A DNA stretch of 64,000 nucleotides from Bacteroides sp. OM05-12 (GCF_003438995.1 NZ_QSUN01000010.1:44844-108843), one strand, 5' to 3'. Counted from the first letter of the stretch, positions 18,641-28,181 are shown. A program made the numbers and translations. Notes: generated from the letters alone by a model not told the origin.

Positions 18641-20485
18641 TTATACCTTATCTTTGTAATCCCCATTAACTTTGATAAGTTCTATTAATTTATCTACAGC
18701 CTCTTCTTCCGGAATATTCTTTTCTATGCATTCTTTTTTCTTATATAAACTGATTTTTCCACGTCCTGCACCAACATAGCCATAATCGGCATCTGCCATT
18801 TCGCCAGGACCATTAACAATACAGCCCATAATACCAATTTTTAATCCTTTAAGATGAGAAGTTGCGTTTTTTACACGTGCTATTGTCTTCTGAAGATCAA
18901 ATAAAGTACGCCCACATCCAGGACATGAGATATATTCTGTCTTGCTTGTACGAATTCTTCCGGCTTGAAGAATTCCAAATGCTGTTGCATCTACTATAGA
19001 ATGTGATATTTGCCCCTGATTATATAAAAAAACACCATCACATAAGCCATCGAATATAAGAGCTCCCATATCTATCGCAGATTTAATTTGAAAATTGTCT
19101 TGTTCATCTTCCTGATAATGTTGAAAGAAAACAACCGGATTAGTTATTCCTTCGGATATCAACTGATGAACTAAGGCACGATGTTCACCGACACGATTTA
19201 TATGATTACTTTGTGATACAATAACTAACTCCGGATATGCTTTAATACATGCAATCACTTCTTCCGTTAAAGTCATATAAGACACAAAAAGAAATTTCAA
19301 ATCCGTATGACAAGTACCTAAAAACATTAATTGCTGATAATTGAAGGTAGGATAAGTTCCATCTTCACCTTGCCATGAATCGGCATCTAAAATATAAGAT
19401 ACACCCGGTTGACGAATTTCCGGCAACTCTTTTCCAACATAAATATAATCCGGTTTAAATTGCAAGTCAATCTCCTGACTTTTATCAAGACGTTCTGATA
19501 TAACGACAGGAAGATTATTACCCCCTATATTTCTTACAGCATGTGTTTTACGCTGGGAAGGTGTTAGATAGTTAAAACCTTGCCCCATCGTGCCGGGAAT
19601 ATACGGATGCTTTTCCAGACAAGTAACATAATCAACGATTTTCTTGGCAACAGGAATCTCCAATTCAGGTTCTTCACTTAGAGATACCCGAATTGTATCA
19701 CCTAATCCGTCAACAAGAAGAGCTCCGATACCTAATGCAGATTTTATCCTACCGTCTTCACCGTCACCGGCTTCCGTTACTCCCAGATGTAAAGGAAAAC
19801 TCATTCCTTCCTGTTCCATTACAAACACAAGTAAACGAACGGTCTTCACCATCACCACTGTATTCGAAGCCTTAATAGAAATTACCACATCCGTAAAACA
19901 TTGTTCTACACAGATACGAAGAAATTCCATGCAAGATTCTACCATACCCTCAGGGGTATCGCCATAGCGGGACATAATGCGATCTGACAGTGAACCATGA
20001 TTTACGCCAATACGAATGGCAGTATGATTCTCTTTACAAATATTTAAAAATGGAATAAAACGCTCGCGAATCTTCTGAAGTTCTTGCGAATATTCTTCAT
20101 CTGTATACTCCATTTTCTTAAAAGTACGTGCCGGATCTACATAATTACCCGGATTAATCCGAACTTTTTCAGCATATAAAGCAGCGACTTCAGCAACTTT
20201 CGGATTGAAATGAACATCAGCAACTAGAGGTACCATATAATTCTGAGAACGCAAACCTATATTTATATTTTTCAGATTTTCCGCCTCTTTTATTCCCTGT
20301 GTCGTTAAACGCACATATTCACCACCGGCATCTACTATGCGCTTTGCCTGGGCAACAGATGCTTCCGTATCTTGCGTTGAAGTATTTGTCATTGACTGTA
20401 TACGGATAGGATTATCGCCTCCTAAAGGTACTGCACCTATATTTACGACAGAAGTTTGACGGCGAGAATAATTAAAGTAATCCAT
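18641..20485 (-). CDS. ispG: 4-hydroxy-3-methylbut-2-enyl diphosphate synthase
   Basis: A 614-residue IspG (GcpE), the [4Fe-4S] enzyme that converts methylerythritol cyclodiphosphate to HMBPP in the non-mevalonate isoprenoid pathway. The N-terminal barrel starts with IGAVPLGGDNPIRIQSMTNT. Cluster ligands are Cys521 and Cys524 (SCPGCGRT) and Cys555 (GCIVNGPGE), with the conserved Glu562. It is far longer than the 372-residue E. coli enzyme: a large insert sits between the barrel and the iron-sulfur domain, the long form known from plants, Chlamydiae and Bacteroidota. It lies between purE and a PAS gene; the 90-bp gap to purE holds a long hairpin. Confidence 0.96.
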   Translation of the reverse strand: MDYFNYSRRQTSVVNIGAVPLGGDNPIRIQSMTNTSTQDTEASVAQAKRIVDAGGEYVRLTTQGIKEAENLKNINIGLRSQNYMVPLVADVHFNPKVAEVAALYAEKVRINPGNYVDPARTFKKMEYTDEEYSQELQKIRERFIPFLNICKENHTAIRIGVNHGSLSDRIMSRYGDTPEGMVESCMEFLRICVEQCFTDVVISIKASNTVVMVKTVRLLVFVMEQEGMSFPLHLGVTEAGDGEDGRIKSALGIGALLVDGLGDTIRVSLSEEPELEIPVAKKIVDYVTCLEKHPYIPGTMGQGFNYLTPSQRKTHAVRNIGGNNLPVVISERLDKSQEIDLQFKPDYIYVGKELPEIRQPGVSYILDADSWQGEDGTYPTFNYQQLMFLGTCHTDLKFLFVSYMTLTEEVIACIKAYPELVIVSQSNHINRVGEHRALVHQLISEGITNPVVFFQHYQEDEQDNFQIKSAIDMGALIFDGLCDGVFLYNQGQISHSIVDATAFGILQAGRIRTSKTEYISCPGCGRTLFDLQKTIARVKNATSHLKGLKIGIMGCIVNGPGEMADADYGYVGAGRGKISLYKKKECIEKNIPEEEAVDKLIELIKVNGDYKDKV

Positions 20486-20503
20486 TTCTAATATATTAAA
20501 ATC

Positions 20504-20568
20504 AAAGTGGAGAACGGACTATAATGAAGTCGTAACAAAAACGGCTTCCCTATCCAGTTCTCCACTTT
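20504..20568 (-). terminator. Long hairpin between purE and ispG
   Basis: Perfect 12-bp arms AAAGTGGAGAAC (20504-20515) / GTTCTCCACTTT (20557-20568), with additional imperfect pairing inside and GATTTTAAT following on the minus strand. It could terminate the rpoN-purE transcript or attenuate ispG. Confidence 0.5.
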
Positions 20569-20575
20569 CAATCAA

Positions 20576-21082
20576 TTAATTTGTTTTAAATTCGAACTTA
20601 ACGTCTTTCAGTTCTTCGTTTGCTTTCACGATTTTCTTTTTCAAACCTTCTTTATAAGCAGAGAATTTATTCTCCAGTTCTTTATCACCCAACGAAAGCA
20701 TCTGTACAGCAAGAATCGCAGCATTAAGAGCACCATTAATTCCCACTGTAGCAACAGGAATACCCGGAGGCATCTGTACGATGGCCAATAAGGCATCCAT
20801 ACCTTCAAGTGATGATTTTATAGGTACCCCGATAACCGGCAAAGTTGTAGAAGCAGCAATTACCCCCGGTAGGTGTGCGGCCATTCCGGCAGCAGCAATA
20901 ATAACTTTAATGCCTCTACTTTTAGCATTCTTTGCAAATTCCTCTACAGCTTCCGGAGTACGATGCGCTGAGAGTGCATTCATTTCGAACGGCACATGTA
21001 AATCATTCAAAAGGTTAGCAGCTTTTTCCATAACAGGAAGATCCGATGTGCTACCCATAATTATACTTACAACTGGATTCAT
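20576..21082 (-). CDS. purE: N5-carboxyaminoimidazole ribonucleotide mutase
   Basis: A 168-residue PurE, cytoplasmic purine-synthesis enzyme that moves the carboxyl group of N5-CAIR to C4 of the imidazole. Visible motifs: IIMGSTSDLPVMEKAA at the nucleotide site, ALSAHRTPE with the catalytic His, and AAAGMAAHLPGVIAA. Length is normal. It lies 32 bp downstream of gcvH and is likely cotranscribed with rpoN, the PAP2-like gene and gcvH. Confidence 0.96.
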   Translation of the reverse strand: MNPVVSIIMGSTSDLPVMEKAANLLNDLHVPFEMNALSAHRTPEAVEEFAKNAKSRGIKVIIAAAGMAAHLPGVIAASTTLPVIGVPIKSSLEGMDALLAIVQMPPGIPVATVGINGALNAAILAVQMLSLGDKELENKFSAYKEGLKKKIVKANEELKDVKFEFKTN

Positions 21083-21114
21083 TCTCTCTTTAATTAGTTA
21101 TATTCAATTTTCAA

Positions 21115-21495
21115 TCAAGCATTAATAACTTTCTTGTAGGCCTCAACATCCAGTAAGTTATCCAACTCACTTACATCAGACGGCTTAATTTTAATAATCC
21201 ATCCTTCACCATAAGGATCTTTATTAACTAAATCCGGATTCTCTTCCAGAGCTTCATTAAGTTCTAGGACTTCCCCGGCAACCGGCAAGAACAAATCTGA
21301 AATCGTTTTAACAACTTCAATTGTTCCAAAGACTTCATTAGCATCCAATGTCTCACCTACGGTTGTAACATCAACAAATACAATGTCTCCCAATTGTTCT
21401 TGCGCATAATCAGTAATACCGATATAAGCTACATCACCTTCAAGGCGAATCCATTCATGTTCGTTCGTGTACTTCAAATTTTCTGGAAACTTCAT
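21115..21495 (-). CDS. gcvH: Glycine cleavage system H protein
   Basis: A 126-residue lipoyl carrier that shuttles the aminomethyl group between the P, T and L proteins of glycine cleavage. The lipoylation site is Lys63 in FGTIEVVKTISDLF; YTNEHEWIRLEG and YGEGWIIKIKP are family signatures. The genes for P, T and L are not in this window. It lies 26 bp after the PAP2-like gene. Confidence 0.96.
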   Translation of the reverse strand: MKFPENLKYTNEHEWIRLEGDVAYIGITDYAQEQLGDIVFVDVTTVGETLDANEVFGTIEVVKTISDLFLPVAGEVLELNEALEENPDLVNKDPYGEGWIIKIKPSDVSELDNLLDVEAYKKVINA

Positions 21496-21521
21496 AATAA
21501 TAAGTTTTAATGGTTAATATT

Positions 21522-22139
21522 TTAAGAATACAAAATTCCATAAACAGCACATATCACCCCAACCACAAACCCCGACAAAACTTGTCCCAGAGTATGTTGT
21601 TTCAGAATAATACGTGAAGTACCCAGCATACCGGCTATTAAAATAAAAAAGCAAAGCCACCACACCGGATTATAATTAAACAGAAAGCTGAAAGCGATCA
21701 ATCCGCCAACTACACCTCCCATACCTGTCATATGCTCACTAATTTTCCACTTCAAATTAATAAATATACAAATAACCATCGCGATTAATGTTGCCAGAAT
21801 AATTCCGGACATATAGCGGGGTAAATTCAATTTATACATCATCAACAGACAAAACACATAAGCCATTATCGTGAGAATATACGGAATAAAGCGTTTTTCA
21901 CGATGGCTAAGCTCTTTAATGCCCCAACCGTTTATTTTTTGAAATAAAAAGATGGTAAGCATAGGCATTAAAATCGTAAAGCAATAAACCACTGCCAATA
22001 CAATCAATTTGTACTGAAATGGCATAATCCTCAAATAAGAAAACAGGAACAACACCAAGAAACCTCCGAAAGGAATGATAAACGGATTAAATATTCCCGA
22101 TATAATCCGTGAGGCTGTTCTTAATCTTTTCTCATTCAT
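21522..22139 (-). CDS. PAP2-like integral membrane protein
   Basis: A 205-residue protein with about six membrane helices. It resembles PAP2-type lipid phosphatases by topology and by remnants of their motifs: KISEHMTGMGG near residue 133 (classical PSGH) and SRIILKQHTLGQ near 175 (classical SRx5Hx3D). The final Asp is replaced by Gln and the first KxxxxxxRP motif is not evident, so catalysis is doubtful. It starts 1 bp after the rpoN stop, so translation is coupled. A role in lipid or undecaprenyl phosphate metabolism is possible but unproven. Confidence 0.65.
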   Translation of the reverse strand: MNEKRLRTASRIISGIFNPFIIPFGGFLVLFLFSYLRIMPFQYKLIVLAVVYCFTILMPMLTIFLFQKINGWGIKELSHREKRFIPYILTIMAYVFCLLMMYKLNLPRYMSGIILATLIAMVICIFINLKWKISEHMTGMGGVVGGLIAFSFLFNYNPVWWLCFFILIAGMLGTSRIILKQHTLGQVLSGFVVGVICAVYGILYS

Positions 22140-22140
22140 A

Positions 22141-23613
22141 CTATTTCCTCAATCTGGCAACGGGTATATTCAACTGCTGCCTATATTTTGCTACCGTTCT
22201 CCTAGCTATAGGATAACCTTTCTCCTTTAATATACCGGCCAACTCATCATCCGTCAAAGGACATGCTTTGTCCTCATTATCTATGCACTCTTTCAAAATC
22301 TTACGGATTTCACGAACCGATAATTCCTCACCGTCTTCCGTGGTATATCCGTCACTAAAGAAAAACTTTAAAGAATAAATGCCATAATTCGTCTGTACAT
22401 ACTTACTATTACTCACTCTGGAAACAGTAGAAATATCCAAACCTGTACGTTCCGCTACATCCTTAAGAATCATCGGCTTCAACAATGACTCATCACCTTC
22501 AAGAAAGAAAGGACGCTGCAAATCTATTATAGCTTGCATTGTAGTCATCAGCGTATTTTGACGTTGTTTGACCGCATCAATAAATCCCTGAGCCGCATCC
22601 ACTTTCTGTTTAAGAAACATCATTGCATTCTTCGATTCCTTGGACTGGTTCGCTTTATTCTTTGTATGCTCTTCTAACATCTCCGTAAACGAACGACTCA
22701 AACGAAGTTCCGGCACATTTCTATTATTCAAGTTTAATGTTATACTGCCATCATCATTCGTCTCCACAATAAAATCCGGTATTATCTGCTGCAAATTTTT
22801 GCCCATAGCCTCTCCTAAAGAACTACCGGGACGAGGGTTTAGCTTTGTCAGCTCCGATATTGCTTCTCTAAATTCATCCTCCGGCAAATTCAGACGCTGC
22901 ACTATCTTCTCCCAATGTTTGCGGGTGAATTCTTCATAACATTTCTCTACAATATCTGTTTCAATCTGTTTCAAAGGACCGTTATCTTTCCGCTTTATTT
23001 GCAACAACAAACATTCCTGAAGATTTCTCGCACCAATTCCCGCCGGATCAAAATCCTGTATAATGTGAAGAATTTCCTCCAATTCTTTTTCTGAAGTTTC
23101 CACCCCCACATAAATAGCCAGCTCATCTGAAATACTATCTAAACTCTTTCGCAATAATCCATCATCATCCAACGACCCGATCAGATACTCCGCAAGCTGA
23201 CGTTGATGTTCCGTCAAGTCACGTTCTCCTAACTGTTCCTGCAATATTTCATAGAAAGAAACATTATCGGAAAAAGGGATCTCTTCCGCTTGTTCTTCTT
23301 TTGAAGAATAATTACCATCCTGTAACTTATAATCGGGAATATCATCTTCCGTCCGATAATCCCCCAAAGATAAATCTTCCGGTTCCAAACGCTCTCCATC
23401 CTCATCCACCTGATTCGTATCCAGGCTGTCTTCGGCATCCGGTTGTTCACGCCCTTCTTCCAATGCCGGATTCTCCAACAGTTCGGCATGCACACGGTCT
23501 TCCAGCTCCAAAGCCGGAAGTTCCAATAGCCTGACGACTAATATCTGTTGGGGCGACAACGTTTGCAACTGCTGTTGTGCCTGCGATTGTATTTGACGAG
23601 AACCTTGACTCAT
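22141..23613 (-). CDS. rpoN: RNA polymerase sigma-54 factor
   Basis: A 490-residue sigma-54, which directs RNA polymerase to -24/-12 promoters that need ATP-driven activators. The Gln/Leu-rich region I is at the N-terminus (QIQSQAQQQLQTLSPQQILV), followed by an acidic region II, the core-binding domain (DFDPAGIGARNLQECLLLQI) and the C-terminal RpoN box in IARRTVAKYRQQLNIP. Complete length. It heads a compact run with the PAP2-like gene, gcvH and purE. No sigma-54 activator gene is seen in this window. Confidence 0.96.
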   Translation of the reverse strand: MSQGSRQIQSQAQQQLQTLSPQQILVVRLLELPALELEDRVHAELLENPALEEGREQPDAEDSLDTNQVDEDGERLEPEDLSLGDYRTEDDIPDYKLQDGNYSSKEEQAEEIPFSDNVSFYEILQEQLGERDLTEHQRQLAEYLIGSLDDDGLLRKSLDSISDELAIYVGVETSEKELEEILHIIQDFDPAGIGARNLQECLLLQIKRKDNGPLKQIETDIVEKCYEEFTRKHWEKIVQRLNLPEDEFREAISELTKLNPRPGSSLGEAMGKNLQQIIPDFIVETNDDGSITLNLNNRNVPELRLSRSFTEMLEEHTKNKANQSKESKNAMMFLKQKVDAAQGFIDAVKQRQNTLMTTMQAIIDLQRPFFLEGDESLLKPMILKDVAERTGLDISTVSRVSNSKYVQTNYGIYSLKFFFSDGYTTEDGEELSVREIRKILKECIDNEDKACPLTDDELAGILKEKGYPIARRTVAKYRQQLNIPVARLRK

Positions 23614-23715
23614 TTTCTTGTCTGATTTATAATTCCGCTACAAAATTAATGATTAGTTGGATATACCATAGCTTTCAACGATGATATTTAACAAGCACTA
23701 TCCGGAAATGTTCCA

Positions 23716-25389
23716 TTAATACCTGAAACTACTGCCACCCAAAAACTCCCTTAACAAAGAAGTAGGTGGAATTTCCTTATCCTGCACCGGAACAAAGTAC
23801 TTTATGAACTTCAATAAACGGTACGCCTCCGAATACTCAGGACAGTTACGGGGAACAGCATTCAATATAGGTTCCGCATAACGTCGCAAAACCGCAAATT
23901 CAAACAATAGTGCCGAATTAAACATTGCATCAGCATTCTCCTGATACGGGAAAATCCATTTATCCTCTCCCGCACGCACACTCGGCCACCGTGAAATAGT
24001 TTCCTGTGCAGAATATCCGCGATAATTAAAATCACGAATTATGCGGCGAAGCAAACGGTTATCCGTCGTCGGTATCCAGTTATGGTCGTCAAGGGATATA
24101 GTCGTTAAAGCCGACACATAAACCTTATACTTATTCGCATCGGGAATCTGAGGTGTCAATTCCGGATTCAGTGCATGAATACCTTCCAAGATAAGTATTG
24201 TGTTTTCATGTATCTTCAATTTATCTCCTTTGAACTCCCGTTTACCCGTAGAGAAATTAAATCTCGGCAATTCCACTTCCTCACCTCTCAACAGAGCTTG
24301 AAGCTGTTCATTAAAGAACTTCAAATCAAGTGCGTAGAGTGATTCATAATCGTAGTTTCCATTCTCATCTCTTGGCGTTTCTTCCCTATTCACGAAATAA
24401 TTATCCAACGAAATAGGAAAAGGGTGCAAACCATTTGTCATTAACTGAATTGACAAACGTTTGCTAAAGGTGGTCTTTCCCGAAGAAGAAGGACCTGAAA
24501 TCAATACCATTTTTACACGGTCGCCATTTTTACCACGATTATAAATATCATCCGCTATATGCGAAATCTTTTTCTCCTGCAAAGCTTCGGACACATTGAT
24601 AAGATCTGTTGCAAATCCCTCATTGCAAGCGACATTAAAATCGCCTACATTACTCAGCTCCATAATATCCAACCAATGAAGGTATTCTTTAAATACTTCC
24701 AACATCTTCTCTTGCTTGATGACTTCTTCAAGTACAAGAGGATTATTCTTATTTGGAATACGGAGCAAAACCCCATCGTAATATTTCACAATATCAAAAA
24801 CCTTCAAATAGCCTGTACTTGGCAATAAGCTACCATAATAATAATCTATTGTGTCACCCAAGGTATAATAATAGGTATAAAGAGACCCTGATGTTTCAAG
24901 CAACTTCACTTTATCCATCATATTCCTTTCACTGAACAATCTGACAGCTTCCGTCGTATGACATTCAATCCGATGATAAGGAATGTCCTCTACGATGATC
25001 TCCATCATACGTTGCTTTATTCGGCTTACATCTTCCAAAGTTATCGGCCGCCCTATTTTCAAATTACAAAAATAACCTTTTGAGATGGGATGTTCCAACA
25101 AGATTCTACCGTCCGGAAATATTTCTTCAACAGCTTTGCAAAGTACAAAGCAGAGAGAACGCACATAAGTACGCATACCGGAAGATTCCCGGACATCCAT
25201 AAATTCCACATCCTTATTATTATATACCCTGAAGTTCAATCCTTCCGTGCGGTTATTGACCTTCGCACTAACCACTCCATAAGGCATTTCCAGATTAAAA
25301 TCATTATAAATATCCAAAAGTGAGCTCCCAATGGGGATATTTTTAATAATATTATTATTTTTGCAACATATTTGTAACATCTGTTTCAT
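23716..25389 (-). CDS. Nucleoside (uridine-type) kinase with TGS/ThrRS-like N-terminus
   Basis: About 557 residues from ATG 25387-25389 (MKQMLQICCKNNN); a longer frame to 25449 has no support. The N-terminal half has a TGS-like domain and a segment similar to the second domain of threonyl-tRNA synthetase (EHPISKGYFCNLKIGRPITL). The C-terminal half is a P-loop kinase: LISGPSSSGKTTFSKRL with Lys305, LDNYFVNRE and LILEGIHALNP, as in uridine kinase/phosphoribulokinase. It probably phosphorylates a nucleoside. The fusion is common in Bacteroidota and Firmicutes. It is divergent from the Na/Pi transporter gene. Confidence 0.85.
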   Translation of the reverse strand: MKQMLQICCKNNNIIKNIPIGSSLLDIYNDFNLEMPYGVVSAKVNNRTEGLNFRVYNNKDVEFMDVRESSGMRTYVRSLCFVLCKAVEEIFPDGRILLEHPISKGYFCNLKIGRPITLEDVSRIKQRMMEIIVEDIPYHRIECHTTEAVRLFSERNMMDKVKLLETSGSLYTYYYTLGDTIDYYYGSLLPSTGYLKVFDIVKYYDGVLLRIPNKNNPLVLEEVIKQEKMLEVFKEYLHWLDIMELSNVGDFNVACNEGFATDLINVSEALQEKKISHIADDIYNRGKNGDRVKMVLISGPSSSGKTTFSKRLSIQLMTNGLHPFPISLDNYFVNREETPRDENGNYDYESLYALDLKFFNEQLQALLRGEEVELPRFNFSTGKREFKGDKLKIHENTILILEGIHALNPELTPQIPDANKYKVYVSALTTISLDDHNWIPTTDNRLLRRIIRDFNYRGYSAQETISRWPSVRAGEDKWIFPYQENADAMFNSALLFEFAVLRRYAEPILNAVPRNCPEYSEAYRLLKFIKYFVPVQDKEIPPTSLLREFLGGSSFRY

Positions 25390-25468
25390 AATGCACCAGT
25401 TTGTATTAAGACGGATAAATATATCATATAATTGGATGAATGACAACAAACCATCAAATTAATTATAG

Positions 25469-27160
25469 ATGCAATATTCTTTTTATGATTTTTTAAAGCT
25501 CATTGGTTCTCTTGCTTTATTCCTATACGGAATGAAAATAATGAGTGAAGGTCTGCAAAAATTCGCAGGCGACAGACTTCGAAAGATTCTGACGGCAATG
25601 ACGACCAACCGAGTTACCGGAGTACTCACAGGAATCTTAATAACCGCACTTATTCAATCGTCTTCCGCCACAACAGTAATGGTCGTTAGTTTTGTCAACG
25701 CCGGTCTACTCACCCTGACTCAATCTATCAGTGTCATTATGGGAGCCAATATCGGAACGACAGTTACAGCATGGATTATTTCAGTATTCGGTTTTAAAGT
25801 AGACATCGCAGCATTCGCACTCCCGTTATTAGCATTCGGTATCCCATTATTATTCTCGCAAAAAAGTACAAGAAAATCCATCGGTGAGTTTATATTCGGC
25901 TTTTCTTTCCTCTTCATGGGCCTCTCTTTCTTACAGAAAAACGCTCCCGACCTCAGCCATAATCCCGATATGTTGGCATTCGTTCAAAATTACACGGATA
26001 TGGGATTCCTTTCCATTCTCCTTTTTGTATTCATCGGAACGATACTGACAATGATTGTACAGGCTTCTGCCGCTACAATGGCCATTACGCTGATTATGTG
26101 TGCCAACGGCTGGATCAGCTTCGAACTGGGTGCAGCACTTGTATTAGGAGAAAACATCGGAACTACCATCACGGCAAATTTGGCGGCATTAACAGGAAAT
26201 ACCCAAGCAAGAAGGGCCGCATTGGCACATCTTGTATTTAATGTATTCGGAGTCATCTGGGTACTTTGTCTGTTCAAACCGTTTACGTATGGGATTTCAT
26301 GGTTTGTAGAAGATGTGATGAAGACTACCGATCCGGCCGTTGCCGTTTCTTTCAAGTTATCGGCATTCCATACCGCATTCAACATCGGCAACGTACTTAT
26401 CATGATATGGTTTGTCAACTTCATCGAAAAAACAGTTTGTACGCTTATTAAACAAAAAGACGACGACGAATACCGGCTTCGGTATATCACAGGCGGTCTG
26501 TTATCCACGGCAGAACTTTCCATTCTTCAGGCACGAAAAGAGATCTGTCTCTTTGCAGAACGTACGCATCGTATGTTCAATATGATTCGCGACCTGCTGA
26601 CCACTACCAATGATAATGATTTCAACAAACTTTTCAGCAGAGTAGAGAAATATGAGAATATCAGCGATAACATGGAACTGGAAATCGCTAACTATCTGAA
26701 TATGGTATCCGAAGGAAGGTTAAGCTCCGAAAGCAAGCTACAAATTCGGGCTATGCTCCGTGAAGTAACCGAAATAGAAAGTATAGGCGACAGCTGTTAC
26801 AACCTCGCACGAACTATCAATCGCAAACATCGTGGTAATCAGGATTTCACGGAAAAGCAGTACGAGCATATCCGTACCATGCTTGACCTTACAGACCAGG
26901 CACTACATCAGATGGTTATTATCGTAGAAAAGCAAGAACGTCATACACAGGATGTCAACAAATCATTCAACATTGAGAACGAGATAAATAATTATCGCAA
27001 TCAATTAAAGAATCAGAACATTATCGACGTAAACAACAAAGAGTATGACTACCAGATGGGAGTACATTATATGGATATCATCGGTGAATGTGAAAAATTA
27101 GGAGATTATGTAGTCAATGTAGTCGAGGCAAGTAGTGATGTAAAAGAAAAGAAGGCTTAA
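25469..27160 (+). CDS. Na+/phosphate cotransporter family protein with PhoU-like tail
   Basis: A 563-residue inner-membrane protein. The N-terminal two thirds have two inverted NptA-type repeats, each with a Gln-Ser-Ser/Ala-Ser-Ala-type signature (ALIQSSSATTVMVVSFVNAG and IVQASAATMAITLIMCANG) and GANIGTTVTA / GENIGTTITA motifs. The C-terminal cytoplasmic third is helical and PhoU-like (about 360-560). It should move phosphate with sodium; direction is not shown by sequence. Single gene, divergent from the nucleoside kinase, followed by a strong terminator. Confidence 0.9.
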   Translation: MQYSFYDFLKLIGSLALFLYGMKIMSEGLQKFAGDRLRKILTAMTTNRVTGVLTGILITALIQSSSATTVMVVSFVNAGLLTLTQSISVIMGANIGTTVTAWIISVFGFKVDIAAFALPLLAFGIPLLFSQKSTRKSIGEFIFGFSFLFMGLSFLQKNAPDLSHNPDMLAFVQNYTDMGFLSILLFVFIGTILTMIVQASAATMAITLIMCANGWISFELGAALVLGENIGTTITANLAALTGNTQARRAALAHLVFNVFGVIWVLCLFKPFTYGISWFVEDVMKTTDPAVAVSFKLSAFHTAFNIGNVLIMIWFVNFIEKTVCTLIKQKDDDEYRLRYITGGLLSTAELSILQARKEICLFAERTHRMFNMIRDLLTTTNDNDFNKLFSRVEKYENISDNMELEIANYLNMVSEGRLSSESKLQIRAMLREVTEIESIGDSCYNLARTINRKHRGNQDFTEKQYEHIRTMLDLTDQALHQMVIIVEKQERHTQDVNKSFNIENEINNYRNQLKNQNIIDVNNKEYDYQMGVHYMDIIGECEKLGDYVVNVVEASSDVKEKKA

Positions 27161-27178
27161 GCGATATATAAAAAAGAA

Positions 27179-27216
27179 ACGTCCTGACGATTTGATTTAC
27201 GTCAGGACGTTTTTTT
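27179..27216. terminator. Bidirectional terminator, Na/Pi transporter / rubredoxin
   Basis: Ten-base perfect stem ACGTCCTGAC (27179-27188) / GTCAGGACGT (27201-27210) followed by seven T. The T-run overlaps the rubredoxin stop codon (27215-27217) on the opposite strand; the minus-strand tail is TTTCTTTTTT. Confidence 0.88.
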
Positions 27217-27379
27217 ATTCTTCTACAGGTTCGAAATCTTCTTTTCCGACCCCGCAAAGTGGGCATACCCAATCATCAGGTATATCTTCGAATGCCGTTC
27301 CCGGATCTATTCCACCATCGGGATCACCTTTTTCCGGATCGTAAATGTAATCGCAAACTGTGCAAATGTACTTTTTCAT
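27215..27379 (-). CDS. Rubredoxin
   Basis: A 54-residue electron carrier with one iron bound by four cysteines: Cys6 and Cys9 ([12 protein letters not shown]) and Cys39 and Cys42 (DDWVCPLCG). The sequence around [15 protein letters not shown] is the classic rubredoxin surface loop. Length is exactly that of the family. In anaerobes rubredoxin passes electrons to peroxide- and oxygen-detoxifying enzymes. Monocistronic by layout; the stop codon lies inside the terminator T-run. Confidence 0.95.
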   Translation of the reverse strand: MKKYICTVCDYIYDPEKGDPDGGIDPGTAFEDIPDDWVCPLCGVGKEDFEPVEE

Positions 27380-27448
27380 AATTCTATTCTGCTTTTTAAT
27401 GTTTATATATATAGGAACAATTATAAGAACTTAATTGTTTACCAATAA

Positions 27449-28147
27449 TCAAATTAAACTGTTTTTCAATTCCTCCATACCTTCCGATGCACCTTTTTGA
27501 ATTACGTGCACATGACAGTCCGAAGGCACTCTGACTTCTTTGGGATCTATCAAATAAACCGGGACTTTGTCCGGTACATAATTCAGCAACCCCGCAGCAG
27601 GATAAACATTCAACGAAGTGCCGATAACTACGAAATAATCGGCCTGCATCACTATATCAATCGCATCATTAATCTTAGGCACCGACTCTCCGAACCAAAC
27701 GATATACGGACGAAGCTGCGAACCGTCTCCTGCCAAATCCCCCATCTTAACCTCATATTGATCGGGAAGTAATTCTTTTATATAATGTGGATTATTAGGG
27801 TCATAGCTGGAACAAACTTTGGTCAGCTCTCCGTGCAAATGAATAACTTTGGAACTTCCAGCACGCTCATGGAGGTTATCCACATTCTGCGTTATCACCG
27901 TTACATCCAGATGGTTTTCAAGTTCAGCTATAATCTCATGTCCACGGTTCGGCTTAACGGTCAGCAATTGCTTCCTGCGCTCATTATAAAAGTTAATTAC
28001 CAATTCAGGATTGCGTGCATAACCTTCTGGGGTGGCAACCTGTTCCACCGGATATTTGTCCCAAAGTCCTCCTGCATCGCGAAAAGTACTGATTCCACTC
28101 TCTGCGCTCATACCTGCACCGGACAATATAACTAATTTCTTTTTCAT
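27449..28147 (-). CDS. Sirtuin-type NAD-dependent protein deacylase
   Basis: A 232-residue Sir2 protein, close to E. coli CobB. Rossmann motif LSGAGMSAESGISTFRD, NAD site TQNVDNLHERAG, catalytic His105 in HLHGEL. The FYNERRKQ segment (Tyr54, Arg57) matches the Tyr-x-x-Arg pair that lets SIRT5/CobB remove succinyl and malonyl groups, so desuccinylase activity is likely. Oddity: the zinc ribbon is reduced, with only one Cys (112) where four are usual. A -7 box (TATTTTTG) lies at 28182-28189. Confidence 0.9.
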   Translation of the reverse strand: MKKKLVILSGAGMSAESGISTFRDAGGLWDKYPVEQVATPEGYARNPELVINFYNERRKQLLTVKPNRGHEIIAELENHLDVTVITQNVDNLHERAGSSKVIHLHGELTKVCSSYDPNNPHYIKELLPDQYEVKMGDLAGDGSQLRPYIVWFGESVPKINDAIDIVMQADYFVVIGTSLNVYPAAGLLNYVPDKVPVYLIDPKEVRVPSDCHVHVIQKGASEGMEELKNSLI

Positions 28148-28181
28148 ACTACTTCCCTCCTGTTTCAGTTAAGTATGGAAG

